A DNA stretch of 62,086 nucleotides from a virus: positions 1-62,086 of IMG/VR virus record IMGVR_UViG_3300009093_000013; one strand, 5' to 3'. This document shows positions 15,417 through 23,780 of the stretch, in pieces. Below the pieces are notes generated by a model. The model searched no databases. It saw only the letters and a list, made by a program, of their open reading frames with translations, and had not been told where the DNA came from. Each line of letters begins with the position of its first letter. The stretch's first letter is position 1. Made by a program: the position numbers and the translations under genes.

Positions 15417-18227
15417 TCAGCACGCAGCGCCCGCAATGTTGCTGCAACCCTTGATCGTGACCGCCGCCGAGCCGCCAACCCCCGTGACGAAACCCTTCAG
15501 TATGAGCTGGCTTTCTCCGCCCGCCAGGCCGCTTGCCGGAACGGTAGTGATGCCGGACAGCGTGATGCTGGCGTCGGGAACGGCCAGAGTGATGGTGTGG
15601 TTTGAATGGTTGATCCACACGATTGAGAACTGCTGCCCGACATATGCCGTGCCAAGCGCCGTTAGGATGTTGGCGGCCGTGTCGAACGTGTAGGTCGGGG
15701 TCGAGACAAAACCGGAGGTCTCAAGAGTCTCGGGCCTTCCCTGGGTGCCGAGATACAGGTTTGGGTAGCTGGCGACAGTGAGGGACTTGTCGCCGGCGGT
15801 CGGAATGACCGTATTCGGAAGTGGGCGATAGACCCCGTTGACCACGATCTCCGTTGTCGGACCGCACTGATCGTAGATGTTCGAGACTTGCCCCTTCCAA
15901 ACCCCGTCGATCCGGGGGTACGCGCACCCGGCGTCCAGCAGGATGCCGTAGTTGGCGCTCGCGGCGATCTGCGGGGTCAGAATGTTGTGGCTGGTCCCGC
16001 CCTCTACGGTCATGTCGGTGCATTGGGCGGTGCATTCGATGTTGGCGGTGACGTTGTTGATTACGTCGATCCCGTTCAGTTCGGTCGCGAACCCGTTGTT
16101 GGTGATACCGTTGACGCCGCCGGTAATAATCCCGCCGATGAACTTGACCGATGTCGAGGCGGCCCCGACAAGAACAGCCTGGGCATTGGCTGTTCCACCT
16201 GTGACCTGCTGGATGTAGGGGACGTAAAACTCGTAGTTCGTGGCCGTGGTGAGGATCGCGCACGCGCGCCAGCAGGTGTTAAACCCCATCTCCCGGTGGT
16301 AGCCATAGATAGCCGTCTGCGCGGCGCCAACGGCATTGTTGACCACCAGTTCGGTCGGGGCGCTTTCCATACCGAAGTGCCATGTACGGATCGATGCGGC
16401 GTTCCCGTCGATGTGCAGGCTGATCCCTTGATAGGCAGCGGCACTGTTGACCTGCTGCATATCCCAAACGCCCGCCTGGGTGGAAACTCCCGATCCCGTG
16501 CCCCAATAATACCAACCGACATCACCACGCCGGGCCGTATCGGCCCAATAATTATATACGAAGCCCACAAAACTGTCGGTGATCTGGGCCTCGTTGTAGC
16601 AGCTCGTGACCGCGATATCCTTGAGCATGACGCGGTTGCTGCCGTTGACGGTCGTGCAGAACCCGCCGGCCATTCCAACTGCCTGGATGCGCATGTTCTT
16701 CAACTGCTGATTGATCAGCGTGCCGGACGCGCTCGTTATCGTGACGACATCGAATGAGCTGCCATCGGCGAACAGGGCCGCGCATCCCCGGCCAGCGCCT
16801 TGAAACACTTGGCCGCTTACTTGATTTACCACCAGACCCCGAGTGACGTGGAACGATCCGCAGGGAAGGACCGTGTTAGTCTCGGCGTTCAGGGTGTTCT
16901 GGATAGCGGTGGTGGCGTCATGCTCGACAACAGCCCCACTGACCGAACTCGTCGCGGTCGGCGTCACGGTCATGGAGAGGGCAAGGGTGTTGATCGCAGT
17001 AATCGTGCCCCGATAGAGGTCGGCAGTCGCGGAACTCGGGGGAGACGTGGGGAGCCAGCTCGGGCATCCATCGTGCTGCGCGTAGTCGCGCCATGCGTGG
17101 GCCGCCGTCACCGCTTGGCAGGTCTCCGCCCCCTGAAGCCCCGTATAGACGGCATACGCTGTCGGCGGCGTTCCTGCGGGAACGCTCCACTGAATGAACG
17201 CATCGCTCGAATCAGAGTTGGGCGAGGGGATCGAAAAGGCGATGTTGGTCGCGGCGTTGCAGACCTCGGTCGTAGCTGCGCCGAAGCCGTGATCGGCATC
17301 GATGGCAACGATCCGGACACAGTAATTGCTCGCGCCGGAGTTGTTCTCCAGCGTGATCGAAACCCCCGTCGCGGGATTAAGGGTAAAGGCCGCTCCAGCC
17401 CCGTACACATCGAGCGCCTGGCCGACCGAATACCCCGACACAGAGGCAACGCTGAGAGTACTGCTTGACCCTGAAATGCTGCCGGTCGTGGTCGCCGTAG
17501 ATGCGACCGCGCCCCACTGCCGGACATCGTACGCAGTCTGATTGCCGAGCAGCCAGCAATTGTGAGCCGTGTTCGAGGGGATCTGAGAACCCCCGTCCCC
17601 CAATCCCGCGCCCAGGCTGCAATCCGTGGTGCTGAGATAGTAGAGCGACGGCGGAGCGTCGCCAACACTGTAATATCCGCCCCTTGTAACCGAGTACCCT
17701 GCACTATGCCCTGTCAGGGAAAGGGCCTGGAGAGCAGCAGTGGTCTGGACGTAGTTCGCCGCCGGGCCGCCGTCCTTGAGCAGCGTCCCGCCGGTCCCAT
17801 TGAATACCGCCAAGTCGCCGTCCACCGAGGACGGAGGTCCGTCCACATTGCCGTTTCCCGGCCCCGGAAACGAATAAGTGACGCCGTTGATAATGAAGTC
17901 CAGCCCGACGTTCGGCGCACCGTTGATACTCTGGAGCGCAAAATACGCGTGAGAGTTATCCACCCCGGCGCAAAGCTGATTGTGGGGGTTGGTGATTGGG
18001 GATCCGACCGGGAAACCGTTGATCCCGAACGCGCAGCCGCCGAGCTTGGCGATGCCCAACTCCGAAAGATTGCCGCTGGTCGCCGCCCCACCGTCGCCGA
18101 TCACGCCGTTCGTTACCCAGGACGGCGGATGGCCGGGCGTGACCGTTCCGGACTGCTGGACGTTACCGCTGGCAAAAGCCTGACCGGCGAACAGGAAAAA
18201 TGCCAGGGATATGAGCCTCTTCATCAT
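15417..18227 (-). CDS. Tailspike-like protein with Sec signal peptide and beta-helix
   Basis: 936 aa. Residues 1-19 are a classical signal peptide ending A-F-A-S. An N-terminal domain of about 400 residues precedes a region (about 430-800) whose short, Asn-, Gly- and Val-rich turns suggest a right-handed parallel beta-helix of the pectate-lyase or tailspike type. The C-terminal 100 residues form a beta sandwich-like segment. It could bind and degrade a surface polysaccharide. The start overlaps the adaptor gene stop in a TGATG. Confidence 0.65.
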   Translation of the reverse strand: MMKRLISLAFFLFAGQAFASGNVQQSGTVTPGHPPSWVTNGVIGDGGAATSGNLSELGIAKLGGCAFGINGFPVGSPITNPHNQLCAGVDNSHAYFALQSINGAPNVGLDFIINGVTYSFPGPGNGNVDGPPSSVDGDLAVFNGTGGTLLKDGGPAANYVQTTAALQALSLTGHSAGYSVTRGGYYSVGDAPPSLYYLSTTDCSLGAGLGDGGSQIPSNTAHNCWLLGNQTAYDVRQWGAVASTATTTGSISGSSSTLSVASVSGYSVGQALDVYGAGAAFTLNPATGVSITLENNSGASNYCVRIVAIDADHGFGAATTEVCNAATNIAFSIPSPNSDSSDAFIQWSVPAGTPPTAYAVYTGLQGAETCQAVTAAHAWRDYAQHDGCPSWLPTSPPSSATADLYRGTITAINTLALSMTVTPTATSSVSGAVVEHDATTAIQNTLNAETNTVLPCGSFHVTRGLVVNQVSGQVFQGAGRGCAALFADGSSFDVVTITSASGTLINQQLKNMRIQAVGMAGGFCTTVNGSNRVMLKDIAVTSCYNEAQITDSFVGFVYNYWADTARRGDVGWYYWGTGSGVSTQAGVWDMQQVNSAAAYQGISLHIDGNAASIRTWHFGMESAPTELVVNNAVGAAQTAIYGYHREMGFNTCWRACAILTTATNYEFYVPYIQQVTGGTANAQAVLVGAASTSVKFIGGIITGGVNGITNNGFATELNGIDVINNVTANIECTAQCTDMTVEGGTSHNILTPQIAASANYGILLDAGCAYPRIDGVWKGQVSNIYDQCGPTTEIVVNGVYRPLPNTVIPTAGDKSLTVASYPNLYLGTQGRPETLETSGFVSTPTYTFDTAANILTALGTAYVGQQFSIVWINHSNHTITLAVPDASITLSGITTVPASGLAGGESQLILKGFVTGVGGSAAVTIKGCSNIAGAAC

Positions 18228-19153
18228 CAGTAGCGTCCATAGGGGTTTGTCATCCGGCCCGGACGCGAATAGGTCCCGTATCGCGTGACGAACTGATCGA
18301 ACAGCGCGAGCATGTTCCGGGCAGAATTGTGGTTTTGCAGGCTGAGATAGGCCCTGTAGGCCGCCATGTACGGGACAGCCTCGGTCCAGGGATCGGGGAT
18401 GGCCTCAACTCCCTGATCGTCCTCCAAATCCTGCGGCCAGCAGAAACAATCCCACTCGGCCTGATAGGATTGGGACGGAAGCGGGTACATGTAGAGCGAT
18501 CCGCTCGCACCCTGCCCGAATTGCGAGAAAATGACCGGGACGTACTGATATTGAAAAGGGTACTGCCGGATTCTCGCCTGATAAGTCGAGAAATCGTAGA
18601 ACGGCAAGGAATAGCGGTAATTCGCGTAGACAAGAGACACCGATTTGACCATGAATATTTCCCCGACACCGGGAAACATGCTCAAATCGACGCCAGAGAA
18701 CGGATAAACCTCCTGCCCCTGACTGACCTGATTGATATAGGTCAGCACAATGGACGTTTCCGCGCCGCTCCCGGTGGGATCGGTGATCGTGACGATGGGC
18801 TGGTAGTATCCCGACCCGCCGTTCGTGATGTTGATGGTCGAAATCCCACCCAGGAACAGCTCAGCCGTCGCCGTCGCCTGCAATCCGTTTGGATAGGGCA
18901 GCAGTCCTGACGGATAGTCGGGATAGGAGATCGTGACGGTGGGGTTCGTGTAGCCCGAACCGGGATTCGTCACCGTGATCTGCTGGATCGATCCCGAAGT
19001 CGGGGGGAGGACGCGGATGCACTGCGCCCGCATCGCGACTTCGCGCCGCCCGATATTGATGAACCGAACCAGATCCTGGGGATCGAGTAGTTCCTGCTTG
19101 GCGTCGGCCATCAGGGTTTGCAGGTCCTGCATATAGGAGAACAGGCTAGCCAC
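18227..19153 (-). CDS. Head-tail adaptor / tail tube protein, copy 2, with GxGY insertion
   Basis: 308 aa. Residues 1-50 and 150-308 match the neighbouring adaptor at 19146-19880 in layout: an R-x-x-I-N-x-x-R-x-x-x-A motif, a central Y-P-F, a G-Q-G-x-x-G-S turn and an E-A-I-P-x-P-W-T-x-A-V segment. Between them is an insertion of about 80 residues with two GxGY repeats that the paralogue lacks. Paralogous adaptors often form successive rings below the portal (inference). Confidence 0.7.
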   Translation of the reverse strand: MASLFSYMQDLQTLMADAKQELLDPQDLVRFINIGRREVAMRAQCIRVLPPTSGSIQQITVTNPGSGYTNPTVTISYPDYPSGLLPYPNGLQATATAELFLGGISTINITNGGSGYYQPIVTITDPTGSGAETSIVLTYINQVSQGQEVYPFSGVDLSMFPGVGEIFMVKSVSLVYANYRYSLPFYDFSTYQARIRQYPFQYQYVPVIFSQFGQGASGSLYMYPLPSQSYQAEWDCFCWPQDLEDDQGVEAIPDPWTEAVPYMAAYRAYLSLQNHNSARNMLALFDQFVTRYGTYSRPGRMTNPYGRY

Positions 19154-19880
19154 CGTTGGCCCCCTGCTGCGGCGCTATCCCCAGTTGGCTTGACCGGACA
19201 GGGCTCGGTGCCTGTTCGTAGAGGTACGGCATGATCGACGGGTTGCTGTACTTCCGCGCCCGGTTCTTGAACTCCTGATACCGGGTCATCATCCGGTCGG
19301 CATCGGCTTGACGAGCCGCGCTTTGGGCGCTCAGCAGGGCGTAATAGGCAGCCAGGAAGCAGACCGCATCGGTCCAGGGATAGGGGATTGCCTCAACTGT
19401 GCTGTCGTCCACCAGATCGATGGGAACGCAGACGGTATCGATGGGCAGCGTGTAGCTGTTGTCCGGAATCGGATCGATGAAGATCGAGCCGGTCTCGCCC
19501 TGGCCGTACTGGCTCCAGACCTGCGGGGCTCCTGGGGTAGGGACCGGGTTGTTGAGCTTGTACTGCGCGAACCACGCCCACGGGCGGGGCCGCATGGACT
19601 TCTGTCCGTCCCCGACCAGATACCACGCATAGCGGATGTTGAAGATACCGGCGATACCCGCCGAGGGGGAACCAAGGACAACGTCCGCGAACGGATACTG
19701 CCGCTGGGCGGCGACAATCGGCAGGGTCGCGTAATTGCGGATGCACTCCGCATCGCCCGCGATCTGGCCCCGCGCCCGGTTGATGTAGGACGTGAGGTCG
19801 CTATCCGAATAAAGCGGATTGGCGTTGGCCGGCGGGTTCTGGAGAAGCTGTTTCGTTTGGAGGAGGTATGTGGTTAACAT
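19146..19880 (-). CDS. Head-tail adaptor / tail tube protein, copy 1
   Basis: 244 aa. Its N-terminal I-N-R-A-R-G-Q-I-A-G helix, central G-Q-G-E-T-G-S turn and E-A-I-P-Y-P-W-T-D-A-V motif are shared with the next gene. The position right after the capsid genes fits a gp4- or gp10-like connector of podoviruses. A GGGAGGGG ribosome-binding site precedes the ATG; it overlaps the next gene by 8 bp. Confidence 0.7.
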   Translation of the reverse strand: MLTTYLLQTKQLLQNPPANANPLYSDSDLTSYINRARGQIAGDAECIRNYATLPIVAAQRQYPFADVVLGSPSAGIAGIFNIRYAWYLVGDGQKSMRPRPWAWFAQYKLNNPVPTPGAPQVWSQYGQGETGSIFIDPIPDNSYTLPIDTVCVPIDLVDDSTVEAIPYPWTDAVCFLAAYYALLSAQSAARQADADRMMTRYQEFKNRARKYSNPSIMPYLYEQAPSPVRSSQLGIAPQQGANGG

Positions 19881-19898
19881 CTGCCCCTCCCAGGCATG

Positions 19899-19920
19899 GG
19901 GGAGGGCGCGAACCCTCCCC
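19899..19920. other. Strong GC stem-loop between capsid-associated and adaptor genes
   Basis: GGGGAGGG pairs with CCCTCCCC around a 6-nt loop. It lies just after the stop of the leftward gene at 19927 and before the adaptor start. No T-run follows, so it may trim expression or protect mRNA 3' ends between high-level capsid genes and later genes. Confidence 0.5.
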
Positions 19921-19926
19921 GCGTGA

Positions 19927-21048
19927 TTACAGAGCCTGGATGCCCAAGGTGTACGGAGCCGAACCCATGGTCAGGAGAACGGTCGCCGCCGTGGAGGGCG
20001 CGCCGTTGCTGGTCACGACCGCAGTCGGCGCGCTCACGAACAGGCCGCCGTCGATCACCGCGCCGACCGAAGTCAGCGAGGTCGCGACCAGCGTCGCCGG
20101 CCCGATCACCGCCTTGCGCGGAATGAACCCCGCCTGCTCGATGGCCGGATTGACGAACGCCTCGACGTTGGTGTTCCCGCCGCCGATGGTGGAGATTTCC
20201 GCCGCCGTGCCGTAGCCGACACCCGCACCCGAGATCGAGGCCGAGGTCACTGTCTGGAGCAGCACCGCCGCAACGGTCGCACCCGAACCGCCCGTGCCGG
20301 AAACCGTCAGGGTCGGGGCCGAGGAAACCGCCGCGCCGTTGTTGGTGCAGAGGACCGCCGTGATCTTGCCCGACGAATTCAGGCCGAACGTCACCGAGGC
20401 CGTGGTGATCGACACCGAACCCGAGAGGAAGTTGGTGTCGTTCGGAGCCGGGACGATGGTCGCGGTCGGAGCCGTGGTATAGCCCGCGCCGACGTTGCTC
20501 AGGGTCACACCCGACACCGTACCAGCCGAGAGGGTGGCATAGGCAGTCGCCACAACGCCGGGGTTCGGCGGAGCCGGGATGAGGATCAGCGGCGGGACAG
20601 CGTAGTTGGCGCCCGCGTTGGTGATCGACACGACCGAAAGCTGGCCGCCGACGATGGGCTGCCAGGTCGAACCGCCAGCGGAGGCAATGCAGGTCGTGGT
20701 TGCCTGGGTGTAGCCCGAGCCGCCGCCGGTCACGACCGCCGCAATCGGGCAGCCGGTCAGGTTGGCGACGCGCCGGGTGAAGCCGTCCGAGGGGATCGGG
20801 GTCGGCCCCTGCCTGCCGGTGAACTCGTTCCGCCAGATGCCGGTGGTCGGATCCAGATACTGGAGGAAGAGACCTGAGCCGAGGCTGACCCATTCGGTTC
20901 CGGCCTGGAGGTTGATGGTGTCGCCGGGCGCGAGGGAGATGTAGTTGGTGCCCACATCGTTCGGCGCTCCACCCAGTTCCGAGGGATAGTAGAACTGATT
21001 GGGGGGAAGCCCGATGCCGGGACCCGAGATGTTGGTCTGCAAGGCCAT
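19927..21048 (-). CDS. Capsid-associated protein with GxGY repeats (decoration or head-fibre candidate)
   Basis: 373 aa directly downstream of the major capsid gene. Residues 1-95 form a compact domain with a Pro/Tyr-rich start; from about 105 to 300 come four or five copies of the GxGY beta-repeat seen in tail proteins. Composition (Ala, Thr, Val, Gly) suits an extended beta structure on the virion surface. An AAGGGGAG ribosome-binding site precedes the ATG. Confidence 0.65.
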   Translation of the reverse strand: MALQTNISGPGIGLPPNQFYYPSELGGAPNDVGTNYISLAPGDTINLQAGTEWVSLGSGLFLQYLDPTTGIWRNEFTGRQGPTPIPSDGFTRRVANLTGCPIAAVVTGGGSGYTQATTTCIASAGGSTWQPIVGGQLSVVSITNAGANYAVPPLILIPAPPNPGVVATAYATLSAGTVSGVTLSNVGAGYTTAPTATIVPAPNDTNFLSGSVSITTASVTFGLNSSGKITAVLCTNNGAAVSSAPTLTVSGTGGSGATVAAVLLQTVTSASISGAGVGYGTAAEISTIGGGNTNVEAFVNPAIEQAGFIPRKAVIGPATLVATSLTSVGAVIDGGLFVSAPTAVVTSNGAPSTAATVLLTMGSAPYTLGIQAL

Positions 21049-21061
21049 GTGCTAGCTCCCC

Positions 21062-22099
21062 TTAGAAGGCCGCGCCGCCGAGGCCGTAGCCCCAGGCTCC
21101 GGATGACGACTTGGCGCAAACGATGTTGTAGCCAAGCACCATCACGCCCTGCTGGCCGATCTGGCCCAAGGGAACCAGCGAGTAGAACCCGGAGAAGTCC
21201 AGGTTCGCGTCCTCGTTGATGTACATGTTGAAATACTTGGTATTGACGGCGAACACGTTGCCGACCGGGACGAAGTGATCGGCGAAGATCGGCACGCCCG
21301 CGACGTTGAGGTTCGGGAAGGACGTTCTGCGGAACGTGCCCATCTCGTACTGCTTGCCGGGATCGACAAACGCCGTTTCAGTCCCGATGAAGTCATTGTT
21401 CAGGGTGGCGTGGTCGGCGGGGTTCATCACCACATAGCTGGGCGATTCACCGCCCGCGTTGTTGGTGACGTAGGTCAGGAAGGCCGACATCTTCGCGCGG
21501 GTGAACCCGGCGGAGAGAGACCAGGGCGCGGCGGCGAGGTTGATGTACTGGCCCTGGAAGGCCGAATTGCTCGGAACCAGCCGGTTGATGCCGCCGTAGG
21601 TCGGGAAGTTGGTCCCGTTGTCGAAGGCATCCTGGAAGCTGTTCGGCAGAAGCGGGTTGTTGCCGTTGTTGGTGAAGAACAGCCGCGCCATGTTCTGGCG
21701 AGTGGTGGCGTACACGTCGTTCATGCGCGCCTTGAGCAGCGGGATGACCGTTTCCGTGGACTGGATGATCGTTTCGCCGAAAGGCAGCGGGACCGGGACG
21801 ACCCAGAAGGCCGTATTCCACTGCCCGTTCTGGATACCGGGCGTGATCACCGGGGCGTTGAAGCCGCCGCCGTAGCCGGTGAACTGGCCCTGGACCATCG
21901 ACTGGCCCTGCATCGGGATCGTGATCTGGTTCTGACCGCCCGCCGATCTCTGCGACCCGCCCAGCATGTAGAACAGGGTCGGCGAGCCGAAATAGAGCTG
22001 GACGAACAGCTTCGGAACGAATGCCCTGCGCGTGACGGAGGTCAGTTCGTTGTTGATGTTGCCGGCGGGCGGTGCCGCACCAAGTCCTGGAATGGGCAT
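21062..22099 (-). CDS. Major capsid protein
   Basis: 345 aa with the length, order and composition of an HK97-fold capsid protein: a Pro/Gly-rich N-terminus, a probable E-loop around residues 55-85 (G-G-Q-N-Q-I-T-I-P-M), a long spine helix near 120-145, and a Y-V-V-M-N-P-A-D motif near 222-229 typical of the P-domain. It follows the scaffold gene and has a strong AAGGAG ribosome-binding site. Confidence 0.85.
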   Translation of the reverse strand: MPIPGLGAAPPAGNINNELTSVTRRAFVPKLFVQLYFGSPTLFYMLGGSQRSAGGQNQITIPMQGQSMVQGQFTGYGGGFNAPVITPGIQNGQWNTAFWVVPVPLPFGETIIQSTETVIPLLKARMNDVYATTRQNMARLFFTNNGNNPLLPNSFQDAFDNGTNFPTYGGINRLVPSNSAFQGQYINLAAAPWSLSAGFTRAKMSAFLTYVTNNAGGESPSYVVMNPADHATLNNDFIGTETAFVDPGKQYEMGTFRRTSFPNLNVAGVPIFADHFVPVGNVFAVNTKYFNMYINEDANLDFSGFYSLVPLGQIGQQGVMVLGYNIVCAKSSSGAWGYGLGGAAF

Positions 22100-22118
22100 G
22101 GTCTTGTTTTCTCCTTAC

Positions 22119-22712
22119 TCAGCGACCGCCCGACCGAAAGTCGGTAATGGCTTGGCGGATCATGTCGTTTTCGACCATCGGGTCTCCGTCGGCGCCGGCA
22201 GCGAGCAGCTTCTTGAAGTTCTCGTTGTCGCGATCCGATGAGTTGAATGTGTCGAACGGGCCGACGCCGCTGGACTGAGCGACGGGCGGGGGCGGGTTCT
22301 GCTTCTCGAAGTGAGCTGCGGCGACTTCGAGGTTCGCGATCCCGAGCGTCTTGGCGTGTTCCTCGGCCTTCTCGATGCCCTCGTCGGTCCAGCCCTGCTT
22401 GCGGAGAGCGGCCTTCTGGGCGTCCCACTGAGAGGTGAACTGATTGACGAGCTTTTCCTGCTCGCGAGCGGCGGTATCGTCCTCGATCCGCTTCTGAAGC
22501 GCGGCGATGGTCTCGCGCAGCGGCTCGATCTCGCCCCGAATCTGCTCCTTGGCGTCGAGTTCTGGGGTGACGGCGTTCGGATTGACCTCTTTCGCGGCCT
22601 TGGTGAGCAGTTCCCGCGATTTCGGGTTCTGCATCATCTTCGAATACAGCGCCGTCAGGAGCTGCTGGTTCTGGTATTCGGTCTCATCGACCTCAATCGC
22701 GACTTTGGGCAT
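22119..22712 (-). CDS. Capsid scaffolding protein
   Basis: The start at 22712 is chosen because the longer GTG start at 22718 overlaps the upstream stop. The 197-aa protein is Glu/Lys/Gln-rich and helical, with a coiled coil at about residues 50-130. It ends in an Asp/Glu/Arg-rich helix-turn-helix-like tail, the part that usually binds capsid protein. Position immediately upstream of the capsid gene is standard for scaffolds. Confidence 0.75.
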   Translation of the reverse strand: MPKVAIEVDETEYQNQQLLTALYSKMMQNPKSRELLTKAAKEVNPNAVTPELDAKEQIRGEIEPLRETIAALQKRIEDDTAAREQEKLVNQFTSQWDAQKAALRKQGWTDEGIEKAEEHAKTLGIANLEVAAAHFEKQNPPPPVAQSSGVGPFDTFNSSDRDNENFKKLLAAGADGDPMVENDMIRQAITDFRSGGR

Positions 22713-22714
22713 GA

Positions 22715-22882
22715 TCACGCCTTATTCGGGACGTGAACGATGGACATCGGCGGCGACTGCGGAGACTGGCTCGGCAGATTGTCCTTCCGGCCGGCGATCT
22801 GGAGTTCGTCCATGCTGACGCGGACGATCATGCTGTCCGAGGTCGGCACCTTCTTGGTCGAATCCTGAAAAATGCTGGGCAT
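22715..22882 (-). CDS. Small phage protein between portal and scaffold genes
   Basis: The ATG at 22882 follows AGGAG by 7 nt; the longer frame to 22960 overlaps the upstream gene and looks non-coding. The product (55 aa) has a short beta-rich middle and a Ser/Gln/Pro-rich end. Function unknown. Confidence 0.6.
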   Translation of the reverse strand: MPSIFQDSTKKVPTSDSMIVRVSMDELQIAGRKDNLPSQSPQSPPMSIVHVPNKA

Positions 22883-22892
22883 GGCTTGACTC

Positions 22893-23306
22893 CTATGCCG
22901 CGCGGGGCATCTGGGGCGGGGCGGCGGGGGGCTGGCCGGGCTGCTGGGCAGGAGCGCCACCCTGGCGCATCATCTGCATCTGCTGGCCCTGCTTCTGAGC
23001 AGCGATGGTGAGCTGCTGCATGACTTTGAGTTTGTCTTGCCCGGAGACGGAGCCGGGAGGGACCAACTTGGAGAGCTTGGTGATGCCCTCCAGGATGGCC
23101 CGCCCGGACTCCGAACTCGGTCCGACGAGGCTGGCGGCCAGCATTAGGCCATCAACCGCAACCGCCAGGATTTTGACGGCAGCCGCTTCCTGGCCCTTGT
23201 TCTGAGTGGGACCCGTAGCCGGGGAGGAGCCGAATGGCGGCTGACCCGGATTAGGCCCCTGAGAACCGGGGGGCGGTGCTGCTTGTCCTGGGGTTACGTC
23301 GGGCAT
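22893..23306 (-). CDS. Pro/Gln-rich phage protein with hydrophobic core
   Basis: 137 aa: Pro/Gly-rich linker-like ends (about 1-38 and 115-137) flank a helical core with a hydrophobic segment at about residues 45-62 and a Gln/Met-rich helix near 90-110. It sits between the tiny basic peptides and the scaffold, so an assembly or minor virion role is likely. Not recognised. Confidence 0.6.
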   Translation of the reverse strand: MPDVTPGQAAPPPGSQGPNPGQPPFGSSPATGPTQNKGQEAAAVKILAVAVDGLMLAASLVGPSSESGRAILEGITKLSKLVPPGSVSGQDKLKVMQQLTIAAQKQGQQMQMMRQGGAPAQQPGQPPAAPPQMPRAA

Positions 23307-23315
23307 GGGAGGGAA

Positions 23316-23351
23316 TTACTTCCGACCCTTGCGATGGGACTTGCGCCGCAT
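23316..23351 (-). CDS. Tiny basic peptide, second copy (MRRKSHRKGRK)
   Basis: An 11-codon frame plus TAA begins 2 bases after the stop of the first copy. It repeats that peptide's C-terminal R-R-K-S-H-R-K-G-R-K exactly. Nine of 11 residues are Arg, Lys or His or small polar, as in DNA-condensing virion peptides such as microvirus J proteins (analogy only). The codons differ between copies while the peptide is kept, which points to selection on the protein. Confidence 0.6.
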   Translation of the reverse strand: MRRKSHRKGRK

Positions 23352-23353
23352 GA

Positions 23354-23401
23354 TTACTTGCGGCCCTTGCGGTGCGACTTACGGCGCTCACGAATGTCCA
23401 T
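23354..23401 (-). CDS. Tiny basic peptide, first copy (MDIRERRKSHRKGRK)
   Basis: A 15-codon frame with a perfect AGGAGGT ribosome-binding site ending 6 nt before its ATG, one of the strongest in the genome. It lies immediately downstream of the portal gene region and upstream of scaffold and capsid genes. The peptide is almost all Arg, Lys, His, Ser and Glu. Too short for gene callers. Likely roles are DNA binding inside the capsid or a translated leader (inference). Confidence 0.65.
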   Translation of the reverse strand: MDIRERRKSHRKGRK

Positions 23402-23594
23402 TTTGGACCTCCTGTGAATGGGTTGACATCACCCAGGGCTCCTCGTTTCAACCGCCGACCGAATGCTGTCACCAGCACGGGAAGGCAAATTGCCTGGGTC
23501 TGACTACCTATTGCCGTCAAAATGCTTGCGCACACAATATATAGTATGCTACTTAGTGTTTACCTACTGGATGTAGTGTACGGAGTGGCTGTAG

Positions 23595-23780
23595 TTGGCT
23601 GTCGAGCGCGACAACGACCTAGTTCCGAAGCAGGCTGCCGCAATAGTCGGCATGTCTGTTCACTGGCTTTACAAAAAGATCAGAGCTGGGGAGGGGCCGC
23701 GCTACAGGCGGCGCGGTAAATGTATCCTCATTACCAAGGCCGACTTGGCCGAGTGGGATTCTCAGCCAGAAATACGCTAG
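23595..23780 (+). CDS. Excisionase/MerR-type small HTH protein on the opposite strand
   Basis: TTG start at 23595 (a TAG immediately precedes it). The 61-aa product has a helix-turn-helix of the AlpA/excisionase type: V-P-K-Q-A-A-A-I-V-G-M-S then V-H-W-L-Y-K-K-I-R-A-G, a basic wing (Y-R-R-R-G-K) and I-T-K-A-D-L-A-E-W. It is the only rightward gene inside the 30-kb leftward late operon, and its stop shares CTAG with the portal gene stop. It could be a directionality factor or a late regulator. Confidence 0.75.
   Translation: MAVERDNDLVPKQAAAIVGMSVHWLYKKIRAGEGPRYRRRGKCILITKADLAEWDSQPEIR

Noticed and set aside
23251-23535. 94-codon leftward frame across the tiny basic peptides
   Set aside because: It lacks a ribosome-binding site and overlaps the better supported peptides and the next gene in another frame.
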